A DNA stretch of 64,000 nucleotides from Limnobaculum parvum (GCF_003096015.2 NZ_CP029185.2:1336001-1400000), one strand, 5' to 3'; numbered from the stretch's first letter, positions 30,952 to 40,200 are shown. Numbers and translations are program-made. Notes: generated by a model from the letters alone, not told the origin.

Positions 30952-32263
30952 CTGAGGGATCCCCACAAAATCAGCGCTAATAAACCAACACCATACTCTG
31001 GTAGGTTTTGGCGAGATGATTAAGAACAGTGCTCAGTACTGTTCGTCTTAAAATTAGCGGTGAGTGTCGCAAGACATTCTCCGCTAATGTCAGATAAGAA
31101 ATTACCCGCCGCGATTTAATACTGTTGGCCTGGTATCTCAGATGTAACCCTCTATTTTCAGCGTGATAACCAATAAGCCACAACACTATTGTGCTCAGTG
31201 TTGCCAGCAGGCTCAGTACCCTCATTCTGCCCGCCGAACGGCTGTAACTGGCTCGCAGGCCGAACCCAAAGCGTTCGCTTTTCTCATCCCGAAAGTTCTG
31301 CTCTATCTGCATACGACGACTGTATAACTTCATGATTTCACGTGGCTTAAAATCATTCGTGTTGCTGAAAATAAGCCAAGGTTCTCTTGCTGCGTTACGG
31401 GCGTCATTTACCTGTGAAAGCCTTGTGGGTCGGCAACGGGAACGTTTGTAGTGCCTCCCTTTTGACGCTTTTTTATGAAGGTAAAAATGACCGTCACACC
31501 GGGCATATTCGGCCCGCGCAAGCGTACCCGGCCCCAGATATTCTGGTTTGCTGCTGGCCTGTAATTCCTGACGCCTGAACCAGTATTCTCCTTTGCTGTC
31601 TAGGCGCATCTGAATATTGCCTCTGACACGGCCGATAAAATCCCATCCGAGTGACTGGATATGCCGGAACCATGCATTCTGGAAGCCTGCATCGGTAACG
31701 ATAATAACCCTGGCCTTTGGGTTCACGGCTCCGGCAAGGGCATCAAGGAAAGCTTTCTGTATCTGTGAGTTCTGCTGTTTTTCTGAGGAAACAATCCAGC
31801 TTAACAGGGGAAGTGAACGTCCGTCACAAAGCAGACTGGCACGAAGCACATGATATTGCTGAGAAGGATAACCGCTCCAGTCAACCGCAATAACACACAG
31901 CGATAATTTTTGGGTCAGCATGGTGATAATACCTTTGAAAATAAGAGGGATATCACGATGAAGTGATTCATTACCCAGCAGACGGTCAACTCGTTTGATT
32001 TTATTTTTGACCTGAGCCGCACCGGGTAAATAACGGCCAATACTGGTCAGCGTCAGTGATGCACCGCTGATTAAGGCAATAGTGGCATCCAGCAGAGCAT
32101 TTTGTCGGTATTTGTGAGATGGGGATAGAGCATCGCGGAAAAACTTCTGACATACTTGGTAAACAGGCATAGAGGTGATCTCATTGAATTGATAGCACAA
32201 TCAGTAGATCACAAAACTCTATGCCTGTCTTTTTTTACCTGCTCATTACTGGGGATTCCTCAG
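30952..32263 (-). mobile_element. Intact IS4-family (IS10-type) insertion sequence
   Basis: A 1312-base element bounded by imperfect inverted repeats: left CTGAGGGATCCCCA, right (complement) CTGAGGAATCCCCA. They resemble the IS10 end CTGAGAGATCCCC. It has one uninterrupted transposase gene and an exact 10-base target duplication, so it looks complete and recent. It lies between asmA and yegH in the former terminator hairpin. IS10 itself makes 9-base duplications; the palindromic target may blur the count. Confidence 0.92.
30977..32200 (-). CDS. IS4-family (IS10-type) transposase
   Basis: 407-residue DDE transposase. The first catalytic Asp lies in AVDWSGYP, the second in VTDAGFQNAW and the Glu in the Y-(2)-R-(3)-E-(6)-K signature YSRRMQIEQNFRDEK, which defines the IS4 family. 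The N-terminus (MCYQFNEI, LTLTSIGRYLPG, IKRVDRLLGN) parallels the IS10 transposase MCELDIL, LTLTELGRNLP, IKRIDRLLGN. No stop or frameshift, so probably active. Confidence 0.95.
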   Translation of the reverse strand: MCYQFNEITSMPVYQVCQKFFRDALSPSHKYRQNALLDATIALISGASLTLTSIGRYLPGAAQVKNKIKRVDRLLGNESLHRDIPLIFKGIITMLTQKLSLCVIAVDWSGYPSQQYHVLRASLLCDGRSLPLLSWIVSSEKQQNSQIQKAFLDALAGAVNPKARVIIVTDAGFQNAWFRHIQSLGWDFIGRVRGNIQMRLDSKGEYWFRRQELQASSKPEYLGPGTLARAEYARCDGHFYLHKKASKGRHYKRSRCRPTRLSQVNDARNAAREPWLIFSNTNDFKPREIMKLYSRRMQIEQNFRDEKSERFGFGLRASYSRSAGRMRVLSLLATLSTIVLWLIGYHAENRGLHLRYQANSIKSRRVISYLTLAENVLRHSPLILRRTVLSTVLNHLAKTYQSMVLVY

Positions 32264-32273
32264 CGCATATGCG
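32264..32273. repeat. Target-site duplication, right copy
   Basis: CGCATATGCG directly after the right IS end, identical to 30942-30951. Confidence 0.85.
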
Positions 32274-32314
32274 CCTTCTTCATTTATTATTTATTGCAGA
32301 GTAGGCAGCTAAAC

Positions 32315-33895
32315 TTACTCGTCTTCTGGCGATGGTTCTGCCAGCGACGTAATCCTAACTTTCAGAATACGGTGGCTGTTAACTTCCAGAGGCTCGTATA
32401 GCCACTCACCAATTCTTACCTGCTCACCTTCGCCCGGAATCCGTTGAGTATGCTCCATAAGTAAACCGGCTAAAGTGTGATATTCACGCTTCTCTTCAAT
32501 TTCGATTGGGATGTAAACCACCAAATCGTCTAGCGGCATATAACCGTTTGCAATCCAACTGCCGTCAGCCTCGTGTTGAATATCATGACGAGCATCGATG
32601 TTTTCACCATCAACCGGAAGATTACCCGCAATGGTTTCCATAACGTCAGTCAGAGTAACAATACCTTCCACCGAACCAAATTCATCAACCACAAAAGCAA
32701 AGTGTGTTTTAGCTTTACGGAATTGCTCTAACGCCATCAGCAACGATACGGTTTCCGGGAATATCAATGGCTGTTTAATCAGCGCACGGATATTTAAGTC
32801 AGGATGTTCCAAATGGTGTTTTAGCAAATCATTAACATGAACCACACCTAATGGCTCATCGACAGAACCATCTTCCGTGACCACCATGCGTGTATGTTGG
32901 TTTTTGTGTAGCAACTGACGAATGATGGCTTCTGGCTCACTTAAATCTAGGTTCTCAATATCATGGCGAGAAGTCATGATGCTGCCAACAGAGCGCTGGG
33001 CCATGCCTAACACGCGTTCAATCATACGACGTTCTTGTTGGTTAAACAGCCCGTCATCTTCCTTGGTATCGGCAATCAGATTTGCACTATAGTTATCCAG
33101 CTCGGCATCTTCATGTTTTCCACTCAACATCCGCAAAACAGCTTCTGCAGTGCGTTGGCGTAACGGGCGGCTGGATGACAGATATTTACGGCGGTTGGCT
33201 ATTGATAGTTGATTAAACACTTCAATCAGAATAGAGAAACCAATCGCGGCGTACAGATAACCTTTCGGAATATGGAAGCCAAATCCGTCTGCAACCAGAC
33301 TGAAACCAATCATTAACAGGAAGCTGAGACACAAAATAACAATGGTTGGATGTGCGTTCACAAAGCGTGTTAGTGGCTTGCTGGCCAGTAACATCAGACC
33401 CATTGCGATACAGACGGCAAGCATCATAACGGCCAGATGCTCGACCATACCAACGGCAGTAATGACGGAGTCCAATGAGAATACGGCATCCAGCACCACA
33501 ATCTGTGTAACAACCGCCCAGAATTTGGCACCTTTTTGCTGGGTTTGATCGTCTTGGTCTTTCCCTTCTAACTGTTCATTCAATTCCATGGTCGCTTTAA
33601 ACAGCAGGAAGAAACCTCCGATCAACATGATCAGGTCACGTCCACTAAAAGGATGTTCAAGCAGGTGGAATAGCGGTGCAGTTAGCGTAGCGAGCCAAGA
33701 AATACTGGCAAGTAATCCTAGGCGCATAACTAACGCCAAAACCAAACCGACAACGCGTGCGCGGTCTCGTTGATGTTTAGGGAGCTTGTCAGCCAGAATG
33801 GCTATGAAGATGAGGTTATCAATACCCAGAACGATTTCGAGCACAACCAGCGTTGCTAGGCCGGCCCAAATTGTTGGATCAGCGATCCATTCCAT
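32315..33895 (-). CDS. yegH: TerC/CBS-domain inner-membrane protein YegH
   Basis: 526-residue protein with three parts: a TerC-like membrane domain (residues 1-240, about seven TMs, [20 protein letters not shown] start and the acidic GIDNLIF motif), a CBS pair (about 290-425) and a CorC/HlyC transporter-associated domain (440-526). E. coli YegH is 527 residues. TerC relatives move manganese or other metals during protein export; YegH itself is uncharacterised. It converges on asmA, as expected for enterics. Confidence 0.94.
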   Translation of the reverse strand: MEWIADPTIWAGLATLVVLEIVLGIDNLIFIAILADKLPKHQRDRARVVGLVLALVMRLGLLASISWLATLTAPLFHLLEHPFSGRDLIMLIGGFFLLFKATMELNEQLEGKDQDDQTQQKGAKFWAVVTQIVVLDAVFSLDSVITAVGMVEHLAVMMLAVCIAMGLMLLASKPLTRFVNAHPTIVILCLSFLLMIGFSLVADGFGFHIPKGYLYAAIGFSILIEVFNQLSIANRRKYLSSSRPLRQRTAEAVLRMLSGKHEDAELDNYSANLIADTKEDDGLFNQQERRMIERVLGMAQRSVGSIMTSRHDIENLDLSEPEAIIRQLLHKNQHTRMVVTEDGSVDEPLGVVHVNDLLKHHLEHPDLNIRALIKQPLIFPETVSLLMALEQFRKAKTHFAFVVDEFGSVEGIVTLTDVMETIAGNLPVDGENIDARHDIQHEADGSWIANGYMPLDDLVVYIPIEIEEKREYHTLAGLLMEHTQRIPGEGEQVRIGEWLYEPLEVNSHRILKVRITSLAEPSPEDE

Positions 33896-34269
33896 AAGTC
33901 AGGTGGTTACCTTCAGGTTACACAGCACATGCTGCTTGAATAATTGTATGGTGTAAACGCGATGACGACAATAATTTATGTCATTGTAAATCATAGCAGA
34001 AGTTAATCGGTCGATAAGTGTACAGTGGCATCTTATTTTTTAGGATAAAAATGATTGTTTTTTATCAAGAAAAAATAGGTGTGAATCGCCCGTGAGACAG
34101 GGATTCGAGTGAAATACTAATGGTCATAAGATTTACGCCAACAATTTCTGTGATAGTAATTTCTGTCGTACCAATTGTAACTTTGCTGGGGTATCATAAT
34201 TGTTATGAATAAGTTGTTCACTTGTCGTTATTTTAGCGGGTGAATTTGTCCGGTCAGCCAGGAGTTTTT
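33896..34269. other. Divergent yegH/gnd upstream region
   Basis: About 370 AT-rich bases without a gene, holding the promoters of yegH and gnd. AGGAG at 34260-34264 is the gnd ribosome site. No operator was recognised. Confidence 0.45.
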
Positions 34270-35676
34270 ATGTCTAAACAACAAATTGGTGTCGTTGGAA
34301 TGGCGGTTATGGGCCGCAATTTGGCGTTGAATATTGAAAGTCGCGGTTATTCCGTTTCTGTTTTTAACCGCTCCGGCGATAAAACTGATGAGGTTATTGC
34401 TGAGAATCCGGGTAAAAAACTGGTTCCTTGTTATAGCGTTGAAGAGTTTGTTAACTCACTAGAAACTCCCCGTCGTATTTTATTAATGGTGAAAGCGGGT
34501 GAAGCAACGGATAAAACCATTGAATCACTGAAGCCTTATCTGGCTAAAGGCGACATACTGATTGATGGCGGTAACACCTATTACAAAGATACCATCCGTC
34601 GTAATAAAGAGTTATCTGCAGAAGGCTTCAACTTTATTGGCACTGGCGTGTCCGGCGGTGAAGAGGGCGCATTGAAAGGGCCTTCAATTATGCCGGGTGG
34701 ACAAAAAGAAGCGTATGAGTTGGTCGCGCCAATTCTGGAAAAAATTGCTGCCAGAGCTAACGGTGAGCCTTGCATCACCTATATCGGTTCAGACGGTGCT
34801 GGTCACTATGTCAAAATGGTGCATAACGGCATTGAGTATGGCGATATGCAATTGATAGCAGAAGCTTACTCTCTGTTGAAGCAAGCGGTGGGTTTGTCGA
34901 ATGCTGAATTGGCAGAAACCTTTACCGAGTGGAATAAAGGCGAGTTGGACAGCTATTTGGTCGAAATTACCGCAGATATCTTCCGTAAGAAAGATGAAGA
35001 GGGTAATTATCTGGTCGACGTTATTTTGGATGAAGCGGCACAAAAAGGTACCGGTAAATGGACTAGCCAGAGCTCCCTCGACCTTGGCGTTCCATTATCT
35101 CTGATTACTGAATCGGTATTTGCCCGCTTCCTCTCTGCACTAAAAGATGAGCGTGTTGCGGCATCTAAAGTATTAAGTGGACCAAAAGCTCAGGTGTTTA
35201 GCGGTGATAAAGCGGAGTTTGTTGAGAAAGTTCGCCGCGCGCTCTATTTGGGTAAAATCGTCTCTTATGCTCAGGGCTTTGCTCAACTGAAATCAGCCTC
35301 TGATGAATATAACTGGGATCTGAATTATGGGGAAATCGCTAAGATTTTCCGTGCCGGTTGTATCATTCGCGCTCAGTTTCTGCAGAAAATTACTGATGCC
35401 TATGCTGAGAATGGCAAGATTGCCAACCTGCTGCTGGCCAGCTACTTTAAGAAAACAGCCGATGAGTATCAGCAATCTCTGCGTGATGTTGTAGCCTATG
35501 CGGTACAACATGGTATTCCAACGCCAACCCTGTCTGCTGCCATTGCTTACTATGATAGTTACCGTGCGGCGGTATTACCCGCTAACCTGATTCAGGCACA
35601 GCGTGACTACTTTGGTGCACATACTTACAAACGCACTGACAAAGAGGGCGTATTCCATACTGAGTGGATGGAATAA
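34270..35676 (+). CDS. gnd: 6-Phosphogluconate dehydrogenase Gnd
   Basis: NADP-dependent oxidative decarboxylation of 6-phosphogluconate to ribulose 5-phosphate in the pentose phosphate pathway. 468 residues from the ATG at 34270 ([19 protein letters not shown]), the E. coli length. An upstream in-frame start at 34240 adds ten residues but ignores the AGGAG five bases before 34270. The Rossmann motif is at residues 7-20, and the catalytic Lys lies in [19 protein letters not shown]. The usual O-antigen genes do not flank it here. Confidence 0.97.
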   Translation: MSKQQIGVVGMAVMGRNLALNIESRGYSVSVFNRSGDKTDEVIAENPGKKLVPCYSVEEFVNSLETPRRILLMVKAGEATDKTIESLKPYLAKGDILIDGGNTYYKDTIRRNKELSAEGFNFIGTGVSGGEEGALKGPSIMPGGQKEAYELVAPILEKIAARANGEPCITYIGSDGAGHYVKMVHNGIEYGDMQLIAEAYSLLKQAVGLSNAELAETFTEWNKGELDSYLVEITADIFRKKDEEGNYLVDVILDEAAQKGTGKWTSQSSLDLGVPLSLITESVFARFLSALKDERVAASKVLSGPKAQVFSGDKAEFVEKVRRALYLGKIVSYAQGFAQLKSASDEYNWDLNYGEIAKIFRAGCIIRAQFLQKITDAYAENGKIANLLLASYFKKTADEYQQSLRDVVAYAVQHGIPTPTLSAAIAYYDSYRAAVLPANLIQAQRDYFGAHTYKRTDKEGVFHTEWME

Positions 35677-35715
35677 TCCCTTCTTCAATAATAAGATAAA
35701 AATTTGGCATCGTTG

Positions 35716-35765
35716 AACTGCATCCCAAACGTTGGATATCCAATAAGTCAGGGTGCAGTTTTTAT
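35716..35765 (+). terminator. Probable terminator downstream of gnd
   Basis: Arms AACTGCATCCC and GGGTGCAGTT (one bulge) around a 24-base loop, then TTTT, 40 bases after the gnd stop. Confidence 0.65.
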
Positions 35766-35883
35766 TGATACTGTAATAATGTAGAAAATTATCTTTTCAG
35801 TAGCAGATCGCGTCCGACTTCCGTACTATCGTAGACAGCTTATATTATTCAAAACTGTTTATTTATTAAGTAAGGGTACTATG

Positions 35884-36198
35884 ATGGAAAACGCTAAACC
35901 TTCATTTCAAAATGTTCTGGAGTACGTACGCCTGTCCCGCCGTAAAAACAAACTGAAGCGTGAAATTGTGGATAATGAGAAGAAGATCCGCGATAACCAG
36001 AAACGTGTATTGTTGCTGGAAAACTTGGGTGAGTATATCAAGCCTGGAATGAGTATTGAGGATATCCAAGCTATTATTGCCAATATGAAGAGCGATTATG
36101 AAGAACGCGTGGATGAGTACATTATCAAAAATGCAGAATTGTCTAAAGAACGTCGTGATATTTCACAGAAAATGAAAGCGAAATCAGACGTTAAATAA
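35884..36198 (+). CDS. tmaR: TmaR (YeeX), PTS enzyme I pole-localisation protein
   Basis: A 104-residue all-helical coiled-coil protein. In E. coli TmaR clusters at the pole and holds enzyme I of the sugar PTS there, changing its activity. Residues about 15-100 are strongly helical with [35 protein letters not shown] and [16 protein letters not shown], nearly the same as E. coli. Of two adjacent ATGs the second (35884) is preferred, 7 bases after AAGGG and matching METTKPS. ptsG is the next-but-one gene, so two PTS functions sit near each other. Confidence 0.95.
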   Translation: MENAKPSFQNVLEYVRLSRRKNKLKREIVDNEKKIRDNQKRVLLLENLGEYIKPGMSIEDIQAIIANMKSDYEERVDEYIIKNAELSKERRDISQKMKAKSDVK

Positions 36199-36466
36199 AA
36201 AAATAATATCAGCCAGCCTTTAAGGTTGGCTGATGTTAACCCGCCAAGAAATCCCTCGATATATCTAGCGTCTCTGTCCCAGTTAACTCATTAATTAAGC
36301 TAATAATATTTTGAATTTCATTTTTGAAAAAATTCATTAATTATTAATGAGATAATGTTTCCTGTTATTCTATCGATTAATTAGATGTGCGCGTAGGTAT
36401 ATTTACGTATTTATTAAATATTGATTAAAATAAATCTTATGATTAATAAGTAATGAATTTTAATGA
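36199..36466. other. AT-rich intergenic region after tmaR
   Basis: About 270 bases, extremely AT-rich, with no gene. A hairpin right after tmaR (CAGCCAGCCTTTAAGGTTGGCTG at about 36211-36233) may be its terminator, though the T-run is weak. Confidence 0.4.
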
Positions 36467-36571
36467 TTTGGTTGGCTAGTAAATATAATAAATGAAGCTA
36501 AAGAAAATAATATAGTGATGATATCCTCGGCAGGAAATCATATTGGGTCATATGACGACTGTTATAATTAA
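36467..36571 (+). pseudogene. Possible relic of a subtilisin-like protease
   Basis: A 34-codon open segment after tandem stops (TAA TGA) reads INEAKENNIVMISSAGNHIG, then SYDDCYN and TAA. The INEAKENN(I/V)V-x-x-SSAGN pattern resembles the S8 subtilase region around the oxyanion-hole Asn (AAGN/SAGN). No start, no catalytic Asp, His or Ser nearby. It ends 33 bases before the microcin-like gene. The match is short and rests on my recall, so chance is possible. Confidence 0.3.
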
Positions 36572-36604
36572 ATATCAAATTAAACATAAGTTAGAGGAAT
36601 ATAA

Positions 36605-36913
36605 ATGCGCGAGTTGAACTGTAGTGAAATGGTTATTGTTAATGGTGGTTGGGCCGCAAATTTGAGTGATTCGATGGAAGGAGCTCTGTCTGGTTTTGGC
36701 CAAGGTAGTATGATCGGCTTTCTCGGTGGGGCTAAAGTAGGTGGTGAGGCTGGCGGCGGTATTCTGGGTGTTGGTGTTATTGGTTCACTTGCGGGGGCAT
36801 TCATGGGCGGTGCCATTGGTTCTCTTGCATTTCTAGGTGGAATGATTTTAGGTAAGGATGAAATTAACCAACTCGCTAAAGAATATATCGACGCTTATAC
36901 CAGCTATAAATAA
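36605..36913 (+). CDS. Class II microcin-like bacteriocin precursor (double-glycine leader)
   Basis: 102-residue peptide. The N-terminus MRELNCSEMVIVNGG has the form of class II microcin leaders (M-R-x-L/I-x-x-x-E-x-x-x-V-x-G-G, as in microcins V and L), cut after Gly-Gly by a peptidase-containing ABC exporter. The mature part would be 87 residues, Cys-free and Gly-rich, with a long amphipathic/hydrophobic core (GFGQGSMIGFLGG, GGILGVGVIGSLAGAFMGG, GSLAFLGGMILG) full of GxxxG packing motifs, ending in a charged tail KDEINQLAKEY. AGAGG lies 7 bases before the ATG. A terminator follows. No immunity or exporter gene is visible in the window. Confidence 0.7.
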   Translation: MRELNCSEMVIVNGGWAANLSDSMEGALSGFGQGSMIGFLGGAKVGGEAGGGILGVGVIGSLAGAFMGGAIGSLAFLGGMILGKDEINQLAKEYIDAYTSYK

Positions 36914-36934
36914 TTTGAGTCTTAATTTATATTC

Positions 36935-36962
36935 AACAGAGAGCAGAACTCTCTGTTTTTTG
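36935..36962 (+). terminator. Rho-independent terminator downstream of the microcin-like gene
   Basis: Stem ACAGAGAG/CTCTCTGT with a CAGAA loop and seven T, 22 bases after the stop. Confidence 0.88.
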
Positions 36963-36967
36963 TAATT

Positions 36968-36996
36968 AAAAGCCATCGTTATAATCGATGGCTTTT
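36968..36996 (-). terminator. Rho-independent terminator downstream of ptsG
   Basis: Perfect 11-base stem AAAAGCCATCG/CGATGGCTTTT, 24 bases beyond the ptsG stop on the minus strand, with T-rich ends in both directions. Confidence 0.85.
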
Positions 36997-37020
36997 AATA
37001 TTCAAGACAGAAAACTATGA

Positions 37021-38481
37021 CTAGTGATTACGGATGTATTCATCCATATCACTCTTCAGATTGTCAGATTTGGTTCCAAAGATAGCCTGAATACCTGAAC
37101 CTGCAACTACGACACCGGCAGCACCTAAACTTTTCAACTTATCCTGATCTACCTGTGTGACATCAGCTACGCCAACGCGTAGACGAGTAATACAAGCATC
37201 TAAGTTAGTGATGTTACCTTTACCACCAAATGCGGCAACCAGTTCACGAGCCATGTCGGTACTGCTACCACTGGTCATTTCGGTTGCGGAATCTTCTTCA
37301 CGACCTGGGGTTTTCAGATTCAGCTTGATGATTGCAAAGCGGAAAACGACATAGTAGAACAGGGCGTATAGAGGGCCAAGGATAAAGAACATCCAACCTT
37401 TGGTAGACAGGTGATAGAACAGAGTGAAGTCGATAGCACCGTGAGAGAAGGTCATACCGTGCTTAACACCTAACAGGATAGTAATGACATAAGCTAAACC
37501 TGCTAACAGCGCATGGATAACATACAGAACCGGAGCAACGAACAGGAAAGCAAACTCGATTGGTTCAGTAATACCCGTCAGGAATGAGGTCAGGGCCGCA
37601 GAGACCATGATTCCACCTACTTTAGCGCGGTTTTCTGGTTTAGCAGTATGCCACATGGCAATCGCAGCAGCAGGTAGGCCCCACATTTTAAACAGGTAGC
37701 CACCGGCCATATTACCCGCAGTTTTATCCCCTAAAAGGTAGCGTTGGATTTCACCGGTGATCCAGCGGCCATTTTCAGCTTTACATGCAGCTTCGCTGGC
37801 GATAGTAGTGACAATCTTGCTATCAATGACACAAGCTTGGCCTGCTTCATAGAAGAAAGGAACGTTCCATATATGGTGTAAACCAAAAGGAATTAATGAA
37901 CGTTCAACTACACCATAAATACCGAAGGCTAAAGCCGGGTTTTGATAAGCAGCCCACTGTGAGAATGAACTGATGGCATTACCAATTGGAGGCCAAATAA
38001 ATGAAAGCACAATCCCCAGTGCAATACAGATGAAGCCAGTAATAATAGGAACAAAGCGTTTGCCGGCAAAGAAACCTAAATAGTCAGGCAACTGGATGCG
38101 ATAGAAGCGGTTGAATAGATAACCCGCCAGACCGCCAACCAAAATACCACCTAATACGCCGGTATCGATTTTGGCAACGCCCAGCACTTCGGCCATCACG
38201 TTCAGTGTTGCGGCCATAACACCATATCCAACGATAGATGCTAGACCAGCAACACCGTCGTTATTGGTAAAGCCAAGTGCTACACCAACAGCAAATAGCA
38301 GAGGCATTTGTTCAAAGATCGAACCACCAGCTTGCTGCATAACTTTAGAAACAATGGTTGGTAACCAGCTAAAGTCAGCGGCACCTACACCGAGTAAAAT
38401 ACCGGCAATAGGTAACACTGATACTGGTAACATCAGTGCTTTACCGACTTTTTGCAAATTTGCAAAGAGATTTTTAAACAT
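37021..38481 (-). CDS. ptsG: Glucose-specific PTS enzyme IICB PtsG
   Basis: Inner-membrane glucose phosphotransferase. 486 residues: EIIC domain (residues 1-390, about ten TMs, with [21 protein letters not shown] and the glucose-site [11 protein letters not shown]), the linker LKTPGREED, then EIIB with the phosphorylated Cys430 in [13 protein letters not shown]. coli PtsG is 477 residues; the extra length lies in an insertion near 215-245 ([17 protein letters not shown]), which contains two Cys. Mlc and CRP sites are visible upstream. Monocistronic, with its own terminator. Confidence 0.94.
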   Translation of the reverse strand: MFKNLFANLQKVGKALMLPVSVLPIAGILLGVGAADFSWLPTIVSKVMQQAGGSIFEQMPLLFAVGVALGFTNNDGVAGLASIVGYGVMAATLNVMAEVLGVAKIDTGVLGGILVGGLAGYLFNRFYRIQLPDYLGFFAGKRFVPIITGFICIALGIVLSFIWPPIGNAISSFSQWAAYQNPALAFGIYGVVERSLIPFGLHHIWNVPFFYEAGQACVIDSKIVTTIASEAACKAENGRWITGEIQRYLLGDKTAGNMAGGYLFKMWGLPAAAIAMWHTAKPENRAKVGGIMVSAALTSFLTGITEPIEFAFLFVAPVLYVIHALLAGLAYVITILLGVKHGMTFSHGAIDFTLFYHLSTKGWMFFILGPLYALFYYVVFRFAIIKLNLKTPGREEDSATEMTSGSSTDMARELVAAFGGKGNITNLDACITRLRVGVADVTQVDQDKLKSLGAAGVVVAGSGIQAIFGTKSDNLKSDMDEYIRNH

Positions 38482-38553
38482 GGAAAGAGCTCCGGGATAA
38501 CGTCTGTTTTAGTCAGGACGGATTAAGAACAATGGGTCTGAAATTCAGCTTAG

Positions 38554-38584
38554 GGTATTTATTTCATAGCGTAAAATAAATACC
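38554..38584 (-). promoter_or_regulatory. Mlc operator upstream of ptsG
   Basis: Perfect 11-base inverted repeat GGTATTTATTT/AAATAAATACC with a 9-base centre. It closely resembles the Mlc sites of E. coli ptsG (TATTTATT-N7-GTAAAATAA). It lies 73-103 bases before the ptsG start. Mlc repression relieved by glucose transport is expected. Confidence 0.75.
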
Positions 38585-38591
38585 TGAGACA

Positions 38592-38613
38592 TAAGGTGAT
38601 AGTTGTCACAATT
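38592..38613 (-). promoter_or_regulatory. CRP site upstream of ptsG
   Basis: GTGA-N6-TCAC (GTGATAGTTGTCAC core at 38596-38609) directly upstream of the Mlc site, the same arrangement as in E. coli ptsG, where CRP activates. Confidence 0.7.
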
Positions 38614-38890
38614 TCTTAAAATTGTGTAAATACCGAACATAACCCAGTAATTATAAATTATTTAATTATCTTTTTAACCCCATAAAATTTATATAAAAAT
38701 GAGATCGATATGTCATAAATAGAGTATGGATAAGTATAGTTGCTGCGAATTTATTTGTTAGAAAAAATAGGGTAGAAATAACGTTTATCCGTTAAAAAAT
38801 GAATGAATAAAGAACGCCCCAATCAAGAGTTGCTAGCTAATTGATTTTATTGTGAAAAAAAGATAATTTCATATGTATAAAAAAACAGTA
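38614..38890. other. AT-rich intergenic region upstream of ptsG
   Basis: About 275 AT-rich bases without a gene or recognisable site beyond the ptsG operators. Confidence 0.4.
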
Positions 38891-39400
38891 TTGACAAGTG
38901 CACGTAAAGGGTTAGATTGGTCCGTAACGCAGGCGCAATCAATCTTTCGGGTGATTTTGTAGCGTCGGTGTTTTGTCTAAAAAACGCGATAAAGGCCTCG
39001 AAGTTAACGCACGTTAATGAGAAGAAGCCGCGATTCGGGTATCAATAGTTGTCATTGCGGCAGAAGTCGGGTCACGAAATTTAGAGTATCATCGCGTACT
39101 GGGAACGAAAGGGCGCGTGACAGTTTCAGACTGATGATGAATTGAGAACCTGTTGCGTAGGTGGTGTACTGAAGTTAGTTAAACCCAATAAAGCAAACTA
39201 ACTTGATGGTTTAAATGTGCAGAAAATTATAGTGTTTCGGTCAATAAATCGGAGGGATTTTTAGCTATAAATACTTAATTTTTCTCTTATGTAAAACGTG
39301 TACATCTAGTTTTTAGTAGTAATGATTTGTTGAAGTATTAATGTTTAACTCACAATTTGTTTTACCCTAAAGCCCTGGCTAACACTAGTCAGGGCTTTTT
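38891..39400 (+). ncRNA. Candidate untranslated transcript between ptsG and tRNA-Asn
   Basis: A sigma-70-like promoter (TTGACA at 38891-38896, 16 bases, TAGATT at 38913-38918) faces right. About 450 bases later a strong terminator stands at 39369-39400. Between them no frame of useful length is open, and the first 300 bases are richer in GC than the flanks. An inverted repeat AAGTTAGTT/AACTAACTT lies near 39172-39203. I do not recognise the RNA. It could equally be decayed DNA with chance signals. Confidence 0.3.
39369..39400 (+). terminator. Rho-independent terminator, plus strand
   Basis: Perfect stem AAAGCCCTG/CAGGGCTTT with a 12-base loop, then TTTTT. No annotated gene upstream on this strand explains it. 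Confidence 0.85.
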
Positions 39401-39474
39401 CATTGGTAACCAGCACGACTCAATACATCAATGCGGTATTATTGTGATACGTATTTAATTGAATTCTGAAAAAC

Positions 39475-39499
39475 AAAAAGCCCGCTAAAAAGCGGGCTT
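39475..39499 (-). terminator. Terminator of the first tRNA-Asn gene
   Basis: Stem AAGCCCGCT/AGCGGGCTT with an AAAA loop, 10 bases beyond the CCA end on the minus strand, followed by TTTTTG in that direction. Confidence 0.88.
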
Positions 39500-39508
39500 C
39501 TCTAAATA

Positions 39509-39584
39509 TGGCTCCTCTGACTGGACTTGAACCAGTGACATACGGATTAACAGTCCGCCGTTCTACCGACTGAACTACAGAGGA
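39509..39584 (-). tRNA. tRNA-Asn(GUU), first copy
   Basis: 76 bases on the minus strand from TCCTCTGTAGTTCAGTCGG to ...AGAGGAGCCA, with anticodon GTT in GGACTGTTAATCC, a T-loop GTTCAAGTC and an encoded CCA. All four stems pair. It equals E. coli tRNA-Asn apart from one T-loop base as I remember it. Identical copy at 45429-45504; the two flank the accessory island. Confidence 0.98.
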
Positions 39585-39602
39585 ATCGTGTGAACAGGGC
39601 GA

Positions 39603-39631
39603 ATGATATCTGCCATTACTAACGGTGTCAA
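39603..39631 (-). promoter_or_regulatory. Promoter of the first tRNA-Asn gene
   Basis: Minus strand: TTGACA, 17-base spacer, TATCAT, then a GC-rich discriminator TCGCCC typical of stringently controlled stable-RNA promoters. Confidence 0.85.
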
Positions 39632-39847
39632 CCGCTCAACATGGGAAAATAGCGCGTTTGATTATACTTCACGCAAAATGTCAGGTAATTGCTTCTGTTT
39701 TAGTCAATTAGTTCAATTGTTGTTCATGTAATTAACGATAACAGTTTTAATCTTGCCTACTTAAAGGTTGCTGGGTATTGATAGATCCCTGCCGACACCA
39801 TTTTGCTTGAAAAGGGGGCTATTGTTAGTGAACAACGGGGGCGAATA

Positions 39848-39936
39848 TGTGCATTAGGTGTTTAGGTCACCATTGATGATTTTGGGTCTGGATTTTTCAG
39901 CCTCTCTTATTTATTACCCAATAAATTTGGCGTGTT
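39848..39936 (+). pseudogene. Relic of an EAL-domain (c-di-GMP phosphodiesterase) gene
   Basis: One frame reads CALGV, a stop, then VTIDDFGSGFFSLSYLLPNKFG. This matches the EAL-domain core LGVxVxxDDFGTGYSSLSYL with its metal-binding DD pair. The stop (TAG, 39863-39865) and the absence of the rest of the domain show it is a dead fragment. It lies at the left edge of the tRNA-Asn island. Confidence 0.55.
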
Positions 39937-40102
39937 TTATAAGTGGCAGACTACACGGGCTCACACAGTATGTTTTAGTCTACGCCGCGAGTTTTGTGAT
40001 TGTGCGGATTGCTGCAAGATAATCAACATGAACAGTCAATGAAGACGTGAGCCTATTTCCCTCATGAATTTTTATGTCTCCGATATTGGCAATATCCATA
40101 TT

Positions 40103-40124
40103 TTTTGTGATTTTAATCACAATT
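40103..40124 (+). promoter_or_regulatory. CRP site upstream of the yihLMN-like cluster
   Basis: Consensus core TGTGATTTTAATCACA (40106-40121), a perfect TGTGA-N6-TCACA palindrome, about 90 bases before the GntR gene. It suggests cAMP-dependent activation, fitting a carbon-source operon. Confidence 0.7.
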
Positions 40125-40188
40125 GAGTAGTAATCAGTGAAGCATCCATTGTCATCTCTTCTAACTCACTGTAACGTCACCTTCAATC

Positions 40189-40200
40189 TGGTTTAAACCA
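40189..40200. promoter_or_regulatory. Possible operator of the GntR-type regulator
   Basis: Perfect 12-base palindrome TGGTTTAAACCA ending 13 bases before the GntR start codon, a likely place for autorepression. Inference only. Confidence 0.35.
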
